DNA from: Phoebastria nigripes
Taxonomy: Eukaryota > Chordata > Aves > Procellariiformes > Diomedeidae
Direction of reading: 5' to 3'
DNA length: 64,000 nt
Assembly: GCA_035582835.1 (NCBI GenBank)
Contig: JAYKAV010000311.1
Span: 1,326,067 to 1,390,066 of the forward strand
Part shown: in pieces, positions 60,441 to 64,000 of the stretch
How the letters are laid out: every line of letters begins with the position of its first letter
Numbering within the stretch: position 1 is the stretch's first letter
Notes under the pieces: generated by a model
Seen by the model: the letters and a program-made list of their open reading frames with translations, nothing else
Told to the model about the DNA's origin: nothing
Databases searched by the model: none
Translations under genes and position numbers: made by a program

Positions 60441-63400
60441 ATTGTTTTATCATCACTTATCTTCCTGCCCCATGAAACAGGGCGAGTTTTGATAACACAC
60501 CATAAGCATTTCTATACAGGGTCTCTATTTTTATTTGAACAAGCCCATATTCCCACAGAAGATGCTGTGGACAGACAAGTTCTGTGCTAGGTCACTGCCT
60601 GACTAAAAGAAAAAGGGATGCATAAGCCTTAAAATTCCTTTTTTTATGGTGGTTTTAGGTATAATATTTCATGCAGCATGTCAGACAAAATCATCTCTTA
60701 GCTCAAGGCCTCTGACACCACCAAGCCCCTTGGAGGGGAATAGACAAGAAGCAACGCAGTCCTCAGGAGGGGACTTAGAGTCTCCATTCATTACCCTGGC
60801 CCTGACACTTCTCTTTTAGCTCCTGCATTTCAGTTTGACAGTATCTCCCCAGTGCATAATATCAGGAGTTACGATGCACTTGGAGGAGATGGGAGATCTA
60901 TGTTTTTGATAAGGAGATTGTGAGATTTGATTCACGTTGTCAGAAGCATCCTTTAGTGTTCATTCCTTCCTAAGCCCATGGTTTCCATCCATACACCCTC
61001 CACCAGCCCCCTGTGAGAGGAACAGGTCTCATTTCAGATTCAAAAGTTTCTTTATGTTTTATGGCTCTTCTTTTGTGCTGCACTTCTGAGTACAGCGCTG
61101 AGGGAGCAAAGGTGACCGCTCTGGGATATCTTGCCTGGACTAAATAAATTCTTTCATTCTCTATTTAAGATTAATTAAGAAATGCTGAAAGGAAAAAAGA
61201 TCAGAGCTACTCTGAGATTGTTCATTCCATCCCCTAATTATTCAGTATATACTAAGCCTGAAAGAGCTGTAATTAGATATGAGAAAAGCCTGATGAGGTT
61301 CTCTTTCTGTATAGTTCCAAGCATGCTGGCAGTCCTCCAGAAGTTAAATATATAAATAAATCTTCTTCTTTTTACCAAATTTCTTCTGTTCATCGTACAT
61401 CTCCCTTTTTTCCCCTCCAAGGTCTAACCCACCTGGACCTTCCCCATTTAGTAGCCTGTGCACTGAATAGGCCCATACAGAGATGAAGGGAGAGATCACT
61501 TCTTCTCCATTGCAAGCTGCTAGAGAGTCCAGCCTAGCACTGTGCTTTATGAAGCTCTTGGAGGAACTTGTGTGAGCTTTGGAAAACCCCAGCGGTTTCT
61601 GCATGCAAATATCTTTGCAGATCTGTACATTAATATAGGACCCAGACACCCATGTTGGTTTCTCCAGTGTAGGTATGCCACCTAAAAATTAGTCCCCTTG
61701 TCCTGGCAGGTTAATTGAAGGCAGGTGTGCCAGGCGCCCAGGCTCTCCACACTCCCAGTGAGTGGAGCGAGTCACAGGGACTGCAAGGAGCCAAGAGTTT
61801 GGTGCATTTGCTGCTTTTGAAAATGTTGTCTTTAGCAAAGGAGTCACTGGCCAACTCCACATTAGGCTGTGGTCTGATTTCCCTTATTTCATGGTCACAT
61901 TACTAGAAAAACTATTCAGTCCATTTAAAAACCTGGCTAACTTGTCTGTCTCAGGCATTTCCTCCTCCTACTTCCCTTCTTCAATTTCTGTTTGCTTTAA
62001 ATGGAGGTAATTCTTTAAGCAAAGTGGTACGTCTTTCTCAATTTCACTTATTCTTTGACACAGTAATTTACATTGGTGAGTAGAAGACCTGTAAAATGAT
62101 TTACACACCAAACTGAAACCATGTAGATCCTCCTACCTGCAGGGTATTTTCAACAGTAGATACTTTTCTCTGATGTCATCGGATCAGCCTCGAACCCTCA
62201 AAAAATGTTGGCTTGCTCAGAGGAAAAATGCNTTCGCTTCCAATGGCCTTTACCCGAAATGACTTCAGAATATTTTTTTTTTTTTTTGCAAGAATTAGGC
62301 AAAAGAAAACCCACACACAAGCAAGCATGTGGAATAAGAGACTCAAAACAAGCTGCTTCAGTCACAGGTTTCCCAAAACCAACAACCTTCACATGTGGGA
62401 GACTCCAGCCCTCAAGCTGATGAGTCAGTATTGGTGACTTACACTTTACACAGCTTTATTGCCGTTGTCTTGTAATAAAGTGAAGACCATGAGGAATAAA
62501 AGTGCTGGGCAATATGTTTCTTGTGTGTGTGAGCGTGCCCCTGGAAAAATACTAAGCTAAAAAGGGAAATAATGTAAAAGGCAGAAAGCCTCCCTTGTTT
62601 CATACTTCTTGAGTGTGTCTGGTTTGCATCTGTTACTACATTTTTCACTGAAGAACTTTTATTTCTTTTATACATATGAATGACTGTTTATGACTGACAG
62701 TTTGAAAATGTGGCTTTACCCTGATTAATTCTACTTTTTGTCTGTACTTAGCCCTTTTTAAGACCATATTTCTCAAGCTATGTTAAAACATGAGCAAAAC
62801 CAACACATGGAACAATTTATTGAAATGCCAGGCAGGTTTGACAGGTGCAGGAGAAATTGTTTGGTTTCACAAATTGAAACAGCTGCAGTTTTATAGGTGA
62901 TGAAATTGCAGTGGGATGGGGTTCACATTTGTTAGTTCATCTTGTGTTTGCTGTTTTGTTTTTGAAGCATTGAGTCATTTCCCACTCTCCAAGGGGGACT
63001 CTAAGACCTATTCCTCAAGTGGATGANGCATCTAGTCTCCACAAAGCGAAGGGAAGCTTGGTAAAAATTCAAACAAATTTCAAAGTAGACTGAAATGTAA
63101 CTAGAAAATAATAGTTTTCTTCTCACGGGACTATAAATAAATGTTGCTTGCAGCTCTGGGAGCAGGAAATGCTATAAACGTTAGGTCCACCTTTCAGATA
63201 GACTGAGCTAGATTTCATTACGTATCTTAAAAGAATATCATGCACAGAAAGTTTTGAATCATTAACCAACAAATGTTAACCTCATAAGAGTCTCTTGTAT
63301 TAAGGAGTTTTACTTTCACTCTGTGCAATTGCTACAGGAAGTTGTATGTTTTCTTTTCAAATTACTCGGGACCATATGTTTCCCTATAGTGACAGGGTAT

Positions 63401-64000
63401 GTATCAAGTGGTGCTGCTCCCCATAAGTTCATTTTTATCATCCTTGCTGGGAAAAATTAAGACAAAAAATCAGTGAAAAATCTTAAAAGAATTGGTTGCA
63501 TTTGGCACTGGATTAATTTGTCAAAACACTTGAATTATAAAACCTTCTCCTACCTTAAATCTCCACTGAAGATGGTGGTTTAAGACATAAGTTCTTGTGT
63601 GGTTCAGAATAAAATAATCTTTTAAATCCTGATTGAAATCTATCAGTGCCTCACACACTGCTATGCACAGCATCTCATCTGCGATGCCATTTAAAAATGG
63701 CTAATTTGAGTGAACAGGACTTTCTGTTTCTCCTTAAACAGTATTCTTAGCAACTCAACAGCAAAGGCAAATTGGCCACTAGAAAAAGCTAGGAAGAGAA
63801 ATGGTGGATATTTTCCTGGAAGACGTGCCTTTGAGCAAACACATCTCCTTTGTGACTCGGGAACAGAAGAACAAAGGCATTTCCCTTGTCTGTGTTACCC
63901 AGAGGTCTGCTAGATGAGAGGACCATCCCAGAGCTCCTGAGTGCTCAAGTGGGGCTCCTGACCGGGGCTGTGCCACCCCCCCATGGCACTGCCATGCCAC
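60441..64000. other. Noncoding stretch, no gene seen
   Basis: A+T-rich. Open frames reach about 101 codons without domains. A T run lies near 62273-62287. Ambiguous bases lie near 62232 and 63027. The last 100 bp become C-rich, with a run of seven C near 63976. Nothing recognised. Confidence 0.45.

Noticed and set aside
1..64000. tRNA, rRNA, snRNA, CRISPR, phage, insertion sequence or operon structure
   Set aside because: None was seen on either strand by eye; composition and repeats are those of a vertebrate chromosome.

Overview
This is a 64 kb piece of vertebrate nuclear DNA with no bacterial, phage or organellar character. It is A+T-rich, is littered with stop codons in all frames, and contains only short and mostly meaningless open frames. 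It carries heavily decayed amniote interspersed repeats: CR1-, L2- and L3-type LINE fragments and MIR-type SINE fragments. I saw no primate- or rodent-type young repeats (Alu, L1) and none of the young avian CR1 3' ends. The best guess is a sauropsid (crocodilian, turtle or bird), in a gene-poor intergenic region or a very long intron. The isolated single N bases look like assembly ambiguities.

Layout. 1-18.8 kb is unique A+T-rich DNA with scattered repeats: a duplicated splice-donor-like motif (2.76 kb), a degenerate palindromic element (4.84 kb), an L3-like tail (7.3 kb), and two L2 reverse-transcriptase C-terminal remnants (9.3 and 11.1 kb). From 18.84 to 20.06 kb the base composition changes sharply to G+C- and CpG-rich, which is the best CpG-island candidate. 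20-41.8 kb is again quiet, with MIR copies at 24.4 and 27.7 kb, a 29-bp tandem repeat at 28.5 kb and an alternating purine/pyrimidine tract at 30.47 kb. A second, smaller CpG-rich block lies at 41.87-42.15 kb.

The most gene-like place is 47.85-48.45 kb on the + strand. In order it has a (TC)n tract, a TATA-like box, a leader with three tiny upstream ORFs, and an ATG opening 23 codons that ends in phase 0 at a good GTAAGA splice donor. I read this as a possible alternative first coding exon of a gene whose remaining exons lie outside the window or were not recognised. Beyond it are another MIR (50.7 kb), a purine/pyrimidine strand-switch tract (53.8 kb), about 850 bp of decayed CR1 on the minus strand (54.0-54.86 kb), a MIR/L3-like piece (56.1 kb) and an L3-like tail (57.5 kb). 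The last 6 kb shows nothing recognisable.

No complete gene, rRNA, tRNA, CRISPR array or intact mobile element was found. Repeat assignments rest on my recognition of family consensus sequence by eye, without a database search; boundaries are approximate.
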